DNA of 64,000 nt, taken from assembly GCA_900314295.1 (NCBI GenBank), contig OMUU01000102.1:1-64000 (forward strand), read 5' to 3'. This DNA comes from an uncultured Lachnospiraceae bacterium (GTDB taxonomy: Bacteria; Bacillota; Clostridia; Lachnospirales; Lachnospiraceae). Under the pieces are notes generated by a model, which did no database searches, was not told the origin of the DNA, and worked only from the letters and a program-made list of their open reading frames with translations. The number at the start of each line of letters is the position of its first letter. The first letter of the stretch is position 1. This document shows, one piece after another, positions 17,231 to 26,932 of the stretch. The translations under genes and the position numbers were made by a program.

Positions 17231-18625
17231 ATGAAGGGAAAGAAAGTAACTGCGATTCTCTGTGCGGGAATGATGGCTGCCGGTATGCTTGCGGGATGCG
17301 GAGGAGCTTCCGGATCAGATGCGAAGGCCTCATCCGGAGATGCCGTTGCAGGAGGAAGCGTTCTGACAGGGAGCCAGGCTTCCGGGGACAAGTATGATCA
17401 TCAGGCGATTGAGAATACGAAGGAGAACATCACAATCACTATGATGGTTTCCGGTGTAGCTCAGGGCACGGACTTCGAGACGCAGTCGTTGCCGGATCTG
17501 GTTCATAAGAAATGGCCGAATGTGACGCTTGAGGTTACAAAGCTTCCGGATGATAATTATTACACCTCATTAAAGACAAAGCTCGCATCCGGAGAGTGTC
17601 CGGACATTATCCTGACACAGCCAATGTATGCGGGATCAAATTCCTGCTACGCACTGGCGGAGGCCGGATATCTGGCATCGCTGAATGATCTGGACTATCT
17701 GTCCAATATGCCGGATCTGTCCGCGGTTACCTATGACGGAAACGTGGTGACGGCAACTACAGGCGTATCCATTCTTGGAACCTACTACAATAAAGACCTG
17801 TTCAGCAAAGCGGGCATTACAGAGGAGCCCAAGACTTGGGATGAATTTCTTGCGGACTGCAAGAAGCTGAAGGACGCGGGAATCCAGCCGATCGTCATGG
17901 GTGATAAGGATCAGTACGTAATGCAGTTCGGTCTTTATCAGATTGCGGCGAACGAAATTTATTCCAAAAATCCGAAATACGATGATGAGTTGAGAACCGG
18001 AGATACGTCTTTCACAGACAAGGATACGTGGGATAAGGTCCTGACAATGTACAAGCAGCTGTATGACGAGGGATACATCGATGCAAGCCAGTCACTCGGC
18101 TATGGAGCATCTCAGGCAATTCAGGACTTCATTGACGGCAAGGCTGCGATGACCTTTGACGGTTCCTTTAACGCGGCGGCACTGACCGCTACCGGAGAGG
18201 GCGGCGATTTTGAGAGAGGTTATTTCCCGATTCCTTCCGAGTCAGGAGAGCAGTACACGGCGACCTGCCTGGCTGCCGGATACTCGATCTACGCAAAATC
18301 AAAGTATGTGGACCAGTGCAAGGAGATTTTTGATTACTGGATGAATGGCGATAACGAGATCTGGGATGCACAGCTTGCGACAGGGAGAGTAATCCCGCTT
18401 TATGGAAAGGGAGCGGATTCCATTCCGAACTATGATCTGTTCAAACCGTTCATTGATCTTACCAACGAGGGCAAAGGTTTCCACTGGTGCAACCAGGCGT
18501 GGCCGGCAGGAACAGAGACCACAATGGAGGAGATGTTCTCTGAGATGATCGGAGGACAGGGAACTACCGTGGATGATATCACGAAGGGAATGCAGGACAA
18601 GTTTGAAGATCTTCTGGATGATTAA
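17231..18625 (+). CDS. Sugar ABC transporter substrate-binding lipoprotein
   Basis: This 464-residue protein begins MKGKKVTAILCAGMMAAGML and has a lipobox (MLAGC) at about residues 20-24. Its body follows the SBP_bac_1/8 pattern of CUT1-type sugar binding proteins: ITITMMVSG, YYTSLKTKLASGECPDIILTQ, YYNKDLFSKAGITEEPKTWDEFL, and a glycan-site-like C-terminal half rich in Trp and Tyr. It would deliver an oligosaccharide to the two permeases that follow. A GH106-like and a GH3 enzyme in the same operon suggest plant-derived glycosides, possibly rhamnose-containing, as the source. No ATPase is encoded here, as usual for CUT1 systems that share MsmX. Confidence 0.93.
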   Translation: MKGKKVTAILCAGMMAAGMLAGCGGASGSDAKASSGDAVAGGSVLTGSQASGDKYDHQAIENTKENITITMMVSGVAQGTDFETQSLPDLVHKKWPNVTLEVTKLPDDNYYTSLKTKLASGECPDIILTQPMYAGSNSCYALAEAGYLASLNDLDYLSNMPDLSAVTYDGNVVTATTGVSILGTYYNKDLFSKAGITEEPKTWDEFLADCKKLKDAGIQPIVMGDKDQYVMQFGLYQIAANEIYSKNPKYDDELRTGDTSFTDKDTWDKVLTMYKQLYDEGYIDASQSLGYGASQAIQDFIDGKAAMTFDGSFNAAALTATGEGGDFERGYFPIPSESGEQYTATCLAAGYSIYAKSKYVDQCKEIFDYWMNGDNEIWDAQLATGRVIPLYGKGADSIPNYDLFKPFIDLTNEGKGFHWCNQAWPAGTETTMEEMFSEMIGGQGTTVDDITKGMQDKFEDLLDD

Positions 18626-18692
18626 ATGTCCGGGAGTGGTACTGAAATGAAATAGCGGTAGTGAAACGCAATAAATAGTAGAAATGACAAAT

Positions 18693-18744
18693 GGCTGCTC
18701 TTAGGCTGTGCTGATGGTGACAGCCTTCGGGCGGCCTCTTTTTA
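18693..18744 (+). terminator. Terminator-like hairpin between the binding protein and permease genes
   Basis: GGCTGCTC / GGGCGGCC and AGGCTG / CAGCCT stack into a 14-bp stem with two G-T pairs, followed by TCTTTTT. It lies directly ahead of the permease ribosome-binding site and could lower downstream expression relative to the binding protein. Confidence 0.65.
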
Positions 18745-18755
18745 TGGAGGAATGA

Positions 18756-19673
18756 ATGATGAAGGCCAGAAGGAAAAAAAGGTCCGGAGCCAACACGTCG
18801 CTGACATTTAATAATAAAATGTTCGCCTTTATGATTCCGGCACTTGCAATGTTTCTGATATTCTGGATTTATCCGTTATTACAGCTGTTTTATTACAGCG
18901 TGACAAACTTTAACGGAATCAATTACAATTACGAGTTTGTCGGAATGAAAAATTTCGTTAAGATTTTCGACAACGGAACCATCCTCAACTCGATCGGTAT
19001 AACGCTGATTTACGCGGCGGTAACGGTTGTCCTGAGCAATATTCTCGGACTTGCGCTTGCAATTGTCCTGAATACAAAGATAAGATTCAAGGGATTTTTC
19101 CGGACGGCCAGTTATTTCCCGGCCTTGTTCAGCGCAATCGTAGTAGGATTCATCTGGTCATATGTCTATATGCCGTCAAGCGGAATGATTGCAAGTCTCA
19201 TCAATCTGTTCGGAGGAAACGGAGCCTCTTTTAATCCGCTCGGAAATTTCCATACGGCGCTGTTTGCCATTGCTCTAGTAGAGGTCTGGAAGGGCTTCGG
19301 TACAACGATGATTATCTATCTGGCCGGGCTGCAGACAGTAGATGAAAGCGTGCTTGAGGCGGGGAGAATCGACGGGTGCAATGAATGGCAGCTTACAAGA
19401 CTGGTGAAGCTTCCGATGATTTCGTCTACGATAACAATCAATGTCGTTCTGTCGGTCATCAACGGACTGAAGGCATTTGACTATTCCTTCATCATGACAA
19501 ACGGAGGTCCCGGAAAATCAACGAAAACATTGATGTTCCAGATCTACGAGATCGCATTTACGGATCAGAAGATGGGAAGGGCAAGCGCGTTTTCGGTAGT
19601 GTCCTTCGCGGTGATTATTGCCATCACTATTGTCATGCTGATCTTCATGAATAAAAGGGAGGTTGAAGTGTAA
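18756..19673 (+). CDS. Sugar ABC transporter permease, LplB/UgpA-like
   Basis: The 305-residue membrane protein has six predicted segments, the first in MIPALAMFLIFWIYPLLQLF. It has the MalF-type coupling motif ESVLEAGRIDGCNEWQLTRLVKLPM. It begins with two consecutive ATG codons after a GGAGG site. The TAA stop of this gene shares its last base with the ATG of the next permease, so the pair is translationally coupled. It is the first of two CUT1 permeases fed by the lipoprotein at 17231. Confidence 0.93.
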   Translation: MMKARRKKRSGANTSLTFNNKMFAFMIPALAMFLIFWIYPLLQLFYYSVTNFNGINYNYEFVGMKNFVKIFDNGTILNSIGITLIYAAVTVVLSNILGLALAIVLNTKIRFKGFFRTASYFPALFSAIVVGFIWSYVYMPSSGMIASLINLFGGNGASFNPLGNFHTALFAIALVEVWKGFGTTMIIYLAGLQTVDESVLEAGRIDGCNEWQLTRLVKLPMISSTITINVVLSVINGLKAFDYSFIMTNGGPGKSTKTLMFQIYEIAFTDQKMGRASAFSVVSFAVIIAITIVMLIFMNKREVEV

Positions 19674-20542
19674 TGGCACGGAACAGAAAATCAGACAGGG
19701 AAAAAGAGCAGTACATGAAGATGTCTCCGAAGGTACTGATTCTATACATCGTTATCATTGCCTTCTGCATCCTTGTGATAGCGCCTCTCGTAATTGTATT
19801 TTCCAGTTCATTGAGGAGACCGGATAATCAGGCTTCCCCGCTCCATCTTTTTATTGAATTCTCAGGGGCAAGTTATATTCGGGCATGGACGCAGATGAAT
19901 TTTCCGGTTGAACTGCTAAATTCCTTTATGACAACCGGAATTGCGGTGCTGGTTATTGTATTTTTCTCTACGATGGCTGCGTGGCCGATCGGGAGAATCA
20001 AAACAAAGGTGGCGAGATTTTTTTACTATTTCTTTATCTCCGGTCTGATTATCCCGTCACAGATGGTTATCGTACCGATTGCTCAGACCTTTAACCGGTT
20101 CAATATTCCGAATACCAGATTTACGCCGGTTATTATGTTTATTACGTGTTCACTCCCGTTTTCGGTGTTCCTTTTTTCGGGATTCATGAAGAGCGTACCT
20201 GCGGAAATCGAGGAGTCGGCATATATGGACGGAGCATCCTTGTGGAAACGGTTTTCTACCGTGGTATTCCCGCTCCTCAAGCCGGCAACGGTTTCCGTAG
20301 TGATCACACAGGGTATGTGGATCTGGAATGACTATTTCTATCCGATGGTGTTCATTTCAAAGCAGGCGCAGTACTCTCTGCCTGTGGGAATGTTGCAGTT
20401 CCTCGGCGACAAAGAGAATCCGGCGCAGTGGAATGTTTTGTTTGCAGCCTGTGTGCTGTGTGCGCTTCCGCTCATCGTTATTTTCATGCTGCTTCAGAAG
20501 CAGTTCATTAACGGTATCGCGGCAGGTGCGGTGAAGGGTTGA
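19673..20542 (+). CDS. Sugar ABC transporter permease, UgpE/LplC-like
   Basis: The 289-residue second permease begins in overlap with the stop codon of the first (TAATG). A polar N-terminal stretch is followed by VLILYIVIIAFCILVIAPLV. Its coupling loop reads EIEESAYMDGASLWKRFSTVVFPLLKPA, the standard MalG-type motif. With the preceding permease it forms the CUT1 channel. The operon continues 28 bases later with a membrane-anchored protein. Confidence 0.93.
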   Translation: MARNRKSDREKEQYMKMSPKVLILYIVIIAFCILVIAPLVIVFSSSLRRPDNQASPLHLFIEFSGASYIRAWTQMNFPVELLNSFMTTGIAVLVIVFFSTMAAWPIGRIKTKVARFFYYFFISGLIIPSQMVIVPIAQTFNRFNIPNTRFTPVIMFITCSLPFSVFLFSGFMKSVPAEIEESAYMDGASLWKRFSTVVFPLLKPATVSVVITQGMWIWNDYFYPMVFISKQAQYSLPVGMLQFLGDKENPAQWNVLFAACVLCALPLIVIFMLLQKQFINGIAAGAVKG

Positions 20543-20569
20543 GAAAAGAATTATAAGGAGTAAAAGCAG

Positions 20570-21205
20570 ATGGCCGCAGCAGAAGATCAGAGAAGAAAAA
20601 CGGGAAAGGACAGACTGGAATATTTCTGGATGTTTTATAAAATTCCGGCAATTCTTGTACTGATCGGTATTGTTGTGGTCGCCAGTTTTTTCCACGCACG
20701 GATTACTGAAAAGCCTTCCGTAATGAATGCCATGCTCCTGGATATTCATACGGAGGTTTCAGGAGAAAGTCTGGAACAGAGTTTTATAAAAGCAGACGGG
20801 ATCAACCCTGATCAAAACAGCGTTATGATATCTGTATCTCAGCTTCTCGGTGACGGGAGCAGCGATTATCAGATGGCATCCCTGGCAAAGCTGTATTCTC
20901 AGATCGGAACCGGGAAACTGGATGTTGTGTCCATGAAGAAAAATGATTATATCAAGTATATCGATGTGGGAACCTTTATGGATCTTCGTAAAGTGTTTAC
21001 AGAGGAGGAACTGGCTGCGTTCGGTTCCTTGTATCAGGATGAAAGCGGAAAGATTCTCGGGATATATTGTGAAAGTCTGGAGGGAATGCGGGAAATCGGC
21101 GGGTATTCGGGAGGAGAGAACGGGATCATCGGAATCCTGTATAATTCCGAACATGTCGAAACCGCCGGACAATTCCTTCAATATCTGAATACCACGGTAT
21201 CGTGA
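20570..21205 (+). CDS. Membrane-anchored protein of unknown function in a sugar operon
   Basis: The 211-residue protein has a short charged N terminus, one membrane segment (IPAILVLIGIVVVASFF, about residues 25-41) and an extracellular part of about 165 residues. That part has SLAKLYSQIGTGKLDVVSMK and a fold reminiscent of a solute-binding lobe. Similar proteins occur next to YesL genes in Lachnospiraceae sugar loci, but no family name or function can be given. It ends in overlap with a GTG that is not used by the next gene. Position suggests a helper of the transporter or of the sensing system. Confidence 0.75.
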   Translation: MAAAEDQRRKTGKDRLEYFWMFYKIPAILVLIGIVVVASFFHARITEKPSVMNAMLLDIHTEVSGESLEQSFIKADGINPDQNSVMISVSQLLGDGSSDYQMASLAKLYSQIGTGKLDVVSMKKNDYIKYIDVGTFMDLRKVFTEEELAAFGSLYQDESGKILGIYCESLEGMREIGGYSGGENGIIGILYNSEHVETAGQFLQYLNTTVS

Positions 21206-21246
21206 CGACGCATCTTAACAGACAGACAAAAAATCAGGAGGAAATC

Positions 21247-21873
21247 ATGAACGGATTATTGTCGCCGGAAGGCAAAGTGAGCAGCGTTCTGAATCTGATC
21301 GGGGATTTGATTATTCTCAATCTTCTTACGCTGGTGTGCAGTATCCCGATTATTACATTCGGCGCTGCGTTCAGTTCCATGTATCAGATTCTGATCAAAA
21401 TTGTGCGAAAAGAAGAGGGACACATCGTCGGCCCGTATTTTAAGGCGTTTCGTGAGAATTTCAGAAAATCGACGGTTGTCTGGTTGATTGGAGGAGGAAT
21501 TTCATTTTTCATAGGATTTGATATTTTTCTTCTTTCAAAATTTTCCTTTTCCTTTTCCGGGACCTATAAGATTATTCTTTTCATCCTGTTCTTTTTTACG
21601 GTTATGTTCACGTTCTTTTCCCTCGTAACGGAAGCACATTTTGAAAATACAGTAAGAAATACGATTGCCAACGGGGTGAAATTTTGTGTGATACATATTC
21701 TCCTGTCTGTACTTGTGACTGCTCTGACCATAGCACCGTTTTTGATGCTTCACCTGAGCCTTCGTCTGCTTCCGCTGTTTCTTCTTCTGGGATACTCGGG
21801 CCCGGGATATGTATGCGGATTGTATTTTTCAGACCTGTTTTCAAGATATGAGAAGGAGAGTATTGAATCATGA
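21247..21873 (+). CDS. YesL-like (DUF624) membrane protein
   Basis: A protein of about 208 residues starting at ATG 21247, 5 bases after AGGAGG; earlier in-frame starts lack a ribosome site. It has four to five hydrophobic segments and the DUF624 opening NLIGDLIILNLLTLVCSIPIITFGAAFSSMY. YesL-type proteins accompany YesM/YesN systems and oligosaccharide transporters, for example in the rhamnogalacturonan locus of Bacillus. The molecular role is unknown. The stop overlaps the start of the next gene (ATGA). Confidence 0.88.
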   Translation: MNGLLSPEGKVSSVLNLIGDLIILNLLTLVCSIPIITFGAAFSSMYQILIKIVRKEEGHIVGPYFKAFRENFRKSTVVWLIGGGISFFIGFDIFLLSKFSFSFSGTYKIILFILFFFTVMFTFFSLVTEAHFENTVRNTIANGVKFCVIHILLSVLVTALTIAPFLMLHLSLRLLPLFLLLGYSGPGYVCGLYFSDLFSRYEKESIES

Positions 21874-24104
21874 AGAAGGAAATATGGAAACATCCGAAGC
21901 AGGAAAGCAGCCTTGATGAAGCAGAGGTACCGCTGTGGTTCTGGAACGCGAAGCTGGAGAAGGAGGAGCTGCTCCGTCAGCTGAATCTTCAGACGGAAAT
22001 CGGGGTGAAAGCGACAAATCCCCATGCGCGCACAGAAAACGGAGCCGGTTACCGGGGAGGGTATCTGGACGAAGAATGGTTTTCCAATATGAGGACGGTT
22101 CTTGATTATAAAAAAGAGCATGGCGAAAAAATGTGGCTGTACGATGAAATAGACTGGCCGGCCGGAACATGCAATAAAACGATCACAAGAGATGAAAAAT
22201 TCCGGGAGCAGTACATCACGATTGACAGAATTCCGGTACCGGAGGGAAAGCCGTTCCGTATTCAGCTCCGGACATTTGAGGGAGCGGGAATGTTCGGTAT
22301 GACTCCGGAAACGGACTATGCGAAGATCCCGATGAATATTCATATTCTCGAGGAAGAGACCGGCAATGCTTTTGCTCTATCCGAGTATTTCAATTACGGG
22401 ATTTTCGGGCCGGAGCTGGAATTCAGGTCGGATCGTGATGCTGTAGCGTACGTGACTCGTATACATGTGGATCCTTACGAATACGGAGGAGATGAGTCGG
22501 TCAATTATCTGGACAAAGATGCCACAGATGCCTTTCTGAAATCGACGTATAACAAGTATTTTGAGCAGATGGGAGAAGATTTCGGAGGCACGGTGACGGC
22601 GGTTTTTAATGATGAGACACGTATGTGCAATGCGATTCCCTGGAGCCGCGAGTTCGCGGAGGTATTCCGGGAAAGGCATGGCTATGATATCCGGCAGGAA
22701 CTGTATCGTATCATTCTGCCGGGGACGGAGAACGGGAGAATCCGTGTGGATTACTACGATACGGTGGCGTATCTCTATCAGACCCGGTATTTCAAGCGGA
22801 TTCATTCGTGGTGCGAGAAGCATAATCTGAAGTTTTTCGCACATCTGCTGGCGGAGGAAACGTTGTTCGGGCATGTCAGATACAGTGGAGATTACATGCG
22901 TCAGAACCGGTATCAGGATATCGTCGGAGCGGATTACCTCGGGAAGGGTATCGGAAGCCTGAATCTGAAGTTTACTTCGGGAGCGGCACATTCATACGGA
23001 AAGAATATGACGGCTGTTGAGATCTTCGCCGGATGCGGATGGGATCTCACCTTTGATGAATATACGAGGATGATTACGTTTGCCTTTCAGCAGGGGATGC
23101 AGACGATTATTAATCACGGATTTTTTTATTCCGCCGAGGGAGAGCGCGCGAATGACTGGCCGCCGTCTGAGTTTTTCCAGTGGAAATACTGGAACCGGCA
23201 GAGCGAGGGAAATGATATGATCCGCCGTCTTCAGTATGCGATGACGGGCGGGGTCAATGAAGCGGATGTTCTTGCCTACTTACCGACTGAGACCATGCAG
23301 ATGCATTATATTCCGGACCAGAATTTTACCCATGCTTTTTCGTACGGCGCATTCCTGAGAGATGAGAAGGCCGTTCGTGTTGACCGGGAGATTCAGCTGC
23401 TGTTCCAGACTATGCTTTCTGCAAATGTTGATTTTGATCTTGTTCATAGGGATGCTGTAGGAAATTTTGCCGTCAGAGACGGAAGTATCATAAATATTAC
23501 AAACGGGCAGCAATTTACGGCTCTGATGCTTCCGATGTGCGAGGTTCTGCCTCTTGAAATGGCAAGGCTGGCGAAAGTGTTTGCGGCAGAGGGAGGAAGG
23601 ATTATCGCGGTTGATGATATTCCGGCTTTTGGAGTAAATCAGAGCGAGGATGAGGAAGTACGCCGGATCATGGCTGAATTGTACGACAGAGGAAGTCTGA
23701 CCGTATATTCCTCGGATGATAAGGCTGCGATTCTGAAGACACTGGATGAGCGGATTCCGCACCCCATTGTAATTACAAAGGGCGTAAAGGGAACGATCAA
23801 CCATCATCCGGCGTATCCTTCGTATCTGATCGACCCGTATATGCATACCGGAGAAGAGATGACAGGCGTGCAGTTTGTGCGGTATATTAAAGAGGGTATG
23901 AGGAATACCCTTTTCATGAATTACGGAAATGATCCGGAAACCATAGAGGTAAAGGTGCAGACGGATGGAGGGATACCGGAAATCTGGGATACTCTGACCG
24001 GGGATATCAGGCAGGCGGAGGTTACGGCAGAGGAAGAAGACGGATATATCATCCGTCTGCAGCTGCCTTGCAGCCACGGCTTATTTGTCGTCAGCAAGTG
24101 CTGA
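21870..24104 (+). CDS. Glycoside hydrolase, GH106 alpha-L-rhamnosidase-like
   Basis: The 744-residue protein has no signal peptide and overlaps yesL by four bases. The opening PLWFWNAKLEKEELLRQL is followed by EKMWLYDEIDWPAGTCN, DESVNYLD, FNDETRMCNAIPWS, WCEKHNLKFFAHLLAEE, QDIVGADYLG and ITFAFQQGMQTIINHGFFYS. This order resembles GH106 enzymes and their relatives, which remove alpha-linked rhamnose from plant glycans. Candidate acidic residues are in YDEIDW and FNDETRM. The protein is shorter than many GH106 enzymes and the similarity is distant, so the exact specificity is uncertain. It acts in the cytosol on sugars imported by the adjacent transporter. Confidence 0.72.
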   Translation: MKKEIWKHPKQESSLDEAEVPLWFWNAKLEKEELLRQLNLQTEIGVKATNPHARTENGAGYRGGYLDEEWFSNMRTVLDYKKEHGEKMWLYDEIDWPAGTCNKTITRDEKFREQYITIDRIPVPEGKPFRIQLRTFEGAGMFGMTPETDYAKIPMNIHILEEETGNAFALSEYFNYGIFGPELEFRSDRDAVAYVTRIHVDPYEYGGDESVNYLDKDATDAFLKSTYNKYFEQMGEDFGGTVTAVFNDETRMCNAIPWSREFAEVFRERHGYDIRQELYRIILPGTENGRIRVDYYDTVAYLYQTRYFKRIHSWCEKHNLKFFAHLLAEETLFGHVRYSGDYMRQNRYQDIVGADYLGKGIGSLNLKFTSGAAHSYGKNMTAVEIFAGCGWDLTFDEYTRMITFAFQQGMQTIINHGFFYSAEGERANDWPPSEFFQWKYWNRQSEGNDMIRRLQYAMTGGVNEADVLAYLPTETMQMHYIPDQNFTHAFSYGAFLRDEKAVRVDREIQLLFQTMLSANVDFDLVHRDAVGNFAVRDGSIINITNGQQFTALMLPMCEVLPLEMARLAKVFAAEGGRIIAVDDIPAFGVNQSEDEEVRRIMAELYDRGSLTVYSSDDKAAILKTLDERIPHPIVITKGVKGTINHHPAYPSYLIDPYMHTGEEMTGVQFVRYIKEGMRNTLFMNYGNDPETIEVKVQTDGGIPEIWDTLTGDIRQAEVTAEEEDGYIIRLQLPCSHGLFVVSKC

Positions 24105-24242
24105 CGGCTGTAAAATCTGTTATAAAAAACGGGAATATCGACAGGTTCTGATATCAGGGCTATAAACGGAGAACTGTTTATGAACAGCAGAGCGCAGATA
24201 GAGAATGGTTCGGTGAAATTTCAGATGCAGGAGGATTTTTAT

Positions 24243-26798
24243 ATGGAAAGAAAAATGATACATCGCGGGTTTTCCGGTACGAGGAGCCCGGAAGAAACCG
24301 AGGAGGAACGGATTGGACGCAGAGCGGCCAGAAGAGCGGCAGCTGCGGGCATGGTACTCCTGAAAAATGAAAATGATGTACTTCCGCTTGGTGAGGGCAG
24401 CGGCGTTGCTCTGTACGGTGCCGGGGCTTCCCACACCATAAAGGGCGGAACCGGATCCGGAGATGTAAATGAGCGGCGCAGCGTGAGCATCTATGAGGGA
24501 ATGAGAAAAGCCGGGTTTGTGATTACGAATGAAGCATGGATCCGTGATTTTGACGAGACCTATGCCGGGTCACGGCTCAGATGGAGAGATGATCTGCTGG
24601 CAAGAAAGCAGACGAATGGCGGAGCTCATGATTTTTTTACCGATTATTCGGAGCATCCCTTCCGGATGCCTGCGGGAAGGCCGATTGATCCGTCAAAGGA
24701 CCTCACAGAGGACAGGAGAACGGCAATTTATGTCCTGAGCCGGGTGTGCGGAGAAGGTGCGGATCGTTTCTGTGAAAAGGGTGATTATTATCTGACAGAT
24801 GAGGAGCACCGCATGCTGCAGGATATCTGCGGGATTTACACGGACGTGATTGTGGTTCTGAACGCGGGAGGCCAGGTGGACCTGTCTTTTCTGGATGAAT
24901 TCACGAATATCCGGGGGCTGATTCAGATGGCGCAGCCGGGTATGGAGGGAGGAAATGCTTTCGCGGACCTGGTTTCGGGAAGAGTCAGTCCGTCGGGTAA
25001 GCTTGCGGACAGCTATGCGTTCCGTTACGAGGATTACCCGAATGAACGGAATTATTCTCATAACAACGGAAATACCGATACAGAGGAATATAATGAGGGA
25101 CTCTATGTTGGATATCGTTATTTCGACAGCTATGAAATTCCTGTTCGCTACGGATTCGGATTCGGGATGTCCTACACCTCCTTTTCCATCGGCGAGTGTG
25201 AAATTTCCCGGGCTGAGGGAGAGGCAGCGCAGGAAATCAGTGTGACGATGACTGTCCGGAATACGGGTGTGGCAACCGGCAGAGAGGTCGTCCAGGTGTA
25301 CGCGTCACTTCCGACCGGAAGACTGGAAAAAGAATACCGCCGACTCGTCGGATTTATTAAAACCGATGAGCTGCAGCCGGGAGACGAGCAGGAGGTAATG
25401 GTAGAAATCCCGCTGAAGGCGCTGGCTTCTTATGATGAGGAGAGTGCCGCATGGATCCTGGAAAAAGGCGACTACGGAATCTGGGTCGGGAACAGCCTTG
25501 GAGCATCAAGGCTTACGGCAAGTATCCGCCTGGATGAGACAGCGGCGCTGGAGAAGGATCGGCATATCTGTCCGCTGAAGACGGATCTGGAGGAATTCCA
25601 CAGAGATCCGGAGCAGAGAGAGAGACAGTATCAATCCTGGAGAAACGAAGTGGAGGAGAAAAAACTTCCGGTCGTTCTCCTGCACGCATCTGAAATCCAT
25701 ACGGAGACCGTTACATACCGCAGCAATGCGGAACTTGCGAACGAAGAAGCGCGTTCTTTTGTGGATACTCTGACAAGAGAGCAGCTGATTCTTCTGTCCG
25801 CGGGGGATCCCGGAAAAGCACAGGAAAACAGCAACCTCGGTTCCGCGGGAATCACGGTGCCGGGATCTGCGGCGCAGACCAGTACTGCCGCGGCGGCACA
25901 GAACCTGGCAAGCATTGTGCTTGCGGACGGTCCTGCAGGTCTGCGTCTGATGCGTTATTACTTCGTGCAGAACGGCAGTGTCGTTCCGATGCCCTTCGAA
26001 TTCAGTCTCGAGGGCGGATTTTTTGTGCCGGAGGCAAAGAAAACGGAAGGGGATAAATATTACCAGTACTGCACAGCTATCCCGACCGGGACGGCTCTGG
26101 CGCAGACATGGGACACGGATCTGGTTTCCGAGGTGGGTGAAATCATCGGAAAGGAACTGCTGAGATTCGGAGTGACGCTCTGGCTTGCTCCCGGCATGTG
26201 CATTCACAGAAATCCGCTCTGCGGAAGGAACTTTGAATATTATTCGGAAGATCCGGTGCTGACCGGTGAAATTGCCGCGGCAATGACGAACGGGGTACAG
26301 AGAAATCCCGGTGTGGGGACGACCATCAAGCATTTTGCCTGCAACAATCAGGAGGACAACCGGATGAGGTCGGACTCTGTATTGTCTGAAAGAACGCTCA
26401 GAGAGATTTATCTTCGCGGATTCGAGATCGCGGTGAAAAAATCACAGCCGATGGCGCTTATGACCAGCTACAATCTGGTGAACGGGGTACATGCCGCAAA
26501 CAGCGGGGATCTGATCACAGATGTTCTGCGGAATGAATGGGGATTCAAGGGCGCGGTCATGACAGACTGGACGACAACCATGCAGCTTCAGGATCCGGAA
26601 CGGGCAACTGCGGACGGATGTATGCGGGCCGGAAATGACATGATCATGCCGGGCGCGCAGTCGGATTACGACGATATCGGAAAAGCACTGGACAATGGAA
26701 CCCTGAATCTTGAAGATCTCAAGGCATGCGTGAGCAGGACCGTGTCTATTATCTGGCAGTCGGCGATGTATGAGGGAGCGGTTCCGTACCGCAAATAA
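24243..26798 (+). CDS. Glycoside hydrolase family 3 enzyme with circularly permuted domains
   Basis: An 851-residue protein from the ATG at 24243, which has AGGAGG 8 bases upstream; an earlier in-frame ATG at 24180 has no such site. The domain order is reversed relative to usual GH3. The alpha/beta sandwich comes first (residues about 30-260, with ALYGAGASHTIKGGTGSGDV and VVLNAGGQVDLSFL). A fibronectin-III-like domain follows (about 330-420, VRNTGVATGREVVQVY). The catalytic barrel is last (about 505-850, PAGLRLMRYYF, IKHFACNNQEDNR). The nucleophile is predicted at D775 in GAVMTDW. This order is known for some ruminal beta-glucosidases. No secretion signal is visible, so it should work on imported oligosaccharides. 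Confidence 0.9.
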   Translation: MERKMIHRGFSGTRSPEETEEERIGRRAARRAAAAGMVLLKNENDVLPLGEGSGVALYGAGASHTIKGGTGSGDVNERRSVSIYEGMRKAGFVITNEAWIRDFDETYAGSRLRWRDDLLARKQTNGGAHDFFTDYSEHPFRMPAGRPIDPSKDLTEDRRTAIYVLSRVCGEGADRFCEKGDYYLTDEEHRMLQDICGIYTDVIVVLNAGGQVDLSFLDEFTNIRGLIQMAQPGMEGGNAFADLVSGRVSPSGKLADSYAFRYEDYPNERNYSHNNGNTDTEEYNEGLYVGYRYFDSYEIPVRYGFGFGMSYTSFSIGECEISRAEGEAAQEISVTMTVRNTGVATGREVVQVYASLPTGRLEKEYRRLVGFIKTDELQPGDEQEVMVEIPLKALASYDEESAAWILEKGDYGIWVGNSLGASRLTASIRLDETAALEKDRHICPLKTDLEEFHRDPEQRERQYQSWRNEVEEKKLPVVLLHASEIHTETVTYRSNAELANEEARSFVDTLTREQLILLSAGDPGKAQENSNLGSAGITVPGSAAQTSTAAAAQNLASIVLADGPAGLRLMRYYFVQNGSVVPMPFEFSLEGGFFVPEAKKTEGDKYYQYCTAIPTGTALAQTWDTDLVSEVGEIIGKELLRFGVTLWLAPGMCIHRNPLCGRNFEYYSEDPVLTGEIAAAMTNGVQRNPGVGTTIKHFACNNQEDNRMRSDSVLSERTLREIYLRGFEIAVKKSQPMALMTSYNLVNGVHAANSGDLITDVLRNEWGFKGAVMTDWTTTMQLQDPERATADGCMRAGNDMIMPGAQSDYDDIGKALDNGTLNLEDLKACVSRTVSIIWQSAMYEGAVPYRK

Positions 26799-26854
26799 TG
26801 CCAATATTTATGGCAGGTGAAACGTTTGCCGTGCAACGCATAAAATTGTTAAAG

Positions 26855-26883
26855 TTGCAAAAATACGAATAAGATGTTACAAT
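26855..26883 (+). promoter_or_regulatory. Predicted sigma-A promoter of the SLH protein gene
   Basis: TTGCAA (26855-26860) and TACAAT (26878-26883) are 17 bases apart, about 50 bases upstream of the ATG at 26933. Confidence 0.65.
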
Positions 26884-26932
26884 ACCTTTAAAATTTCGAA
26901 ACAAAAATGAAATAAAGAAACGGAGAAGGTAT

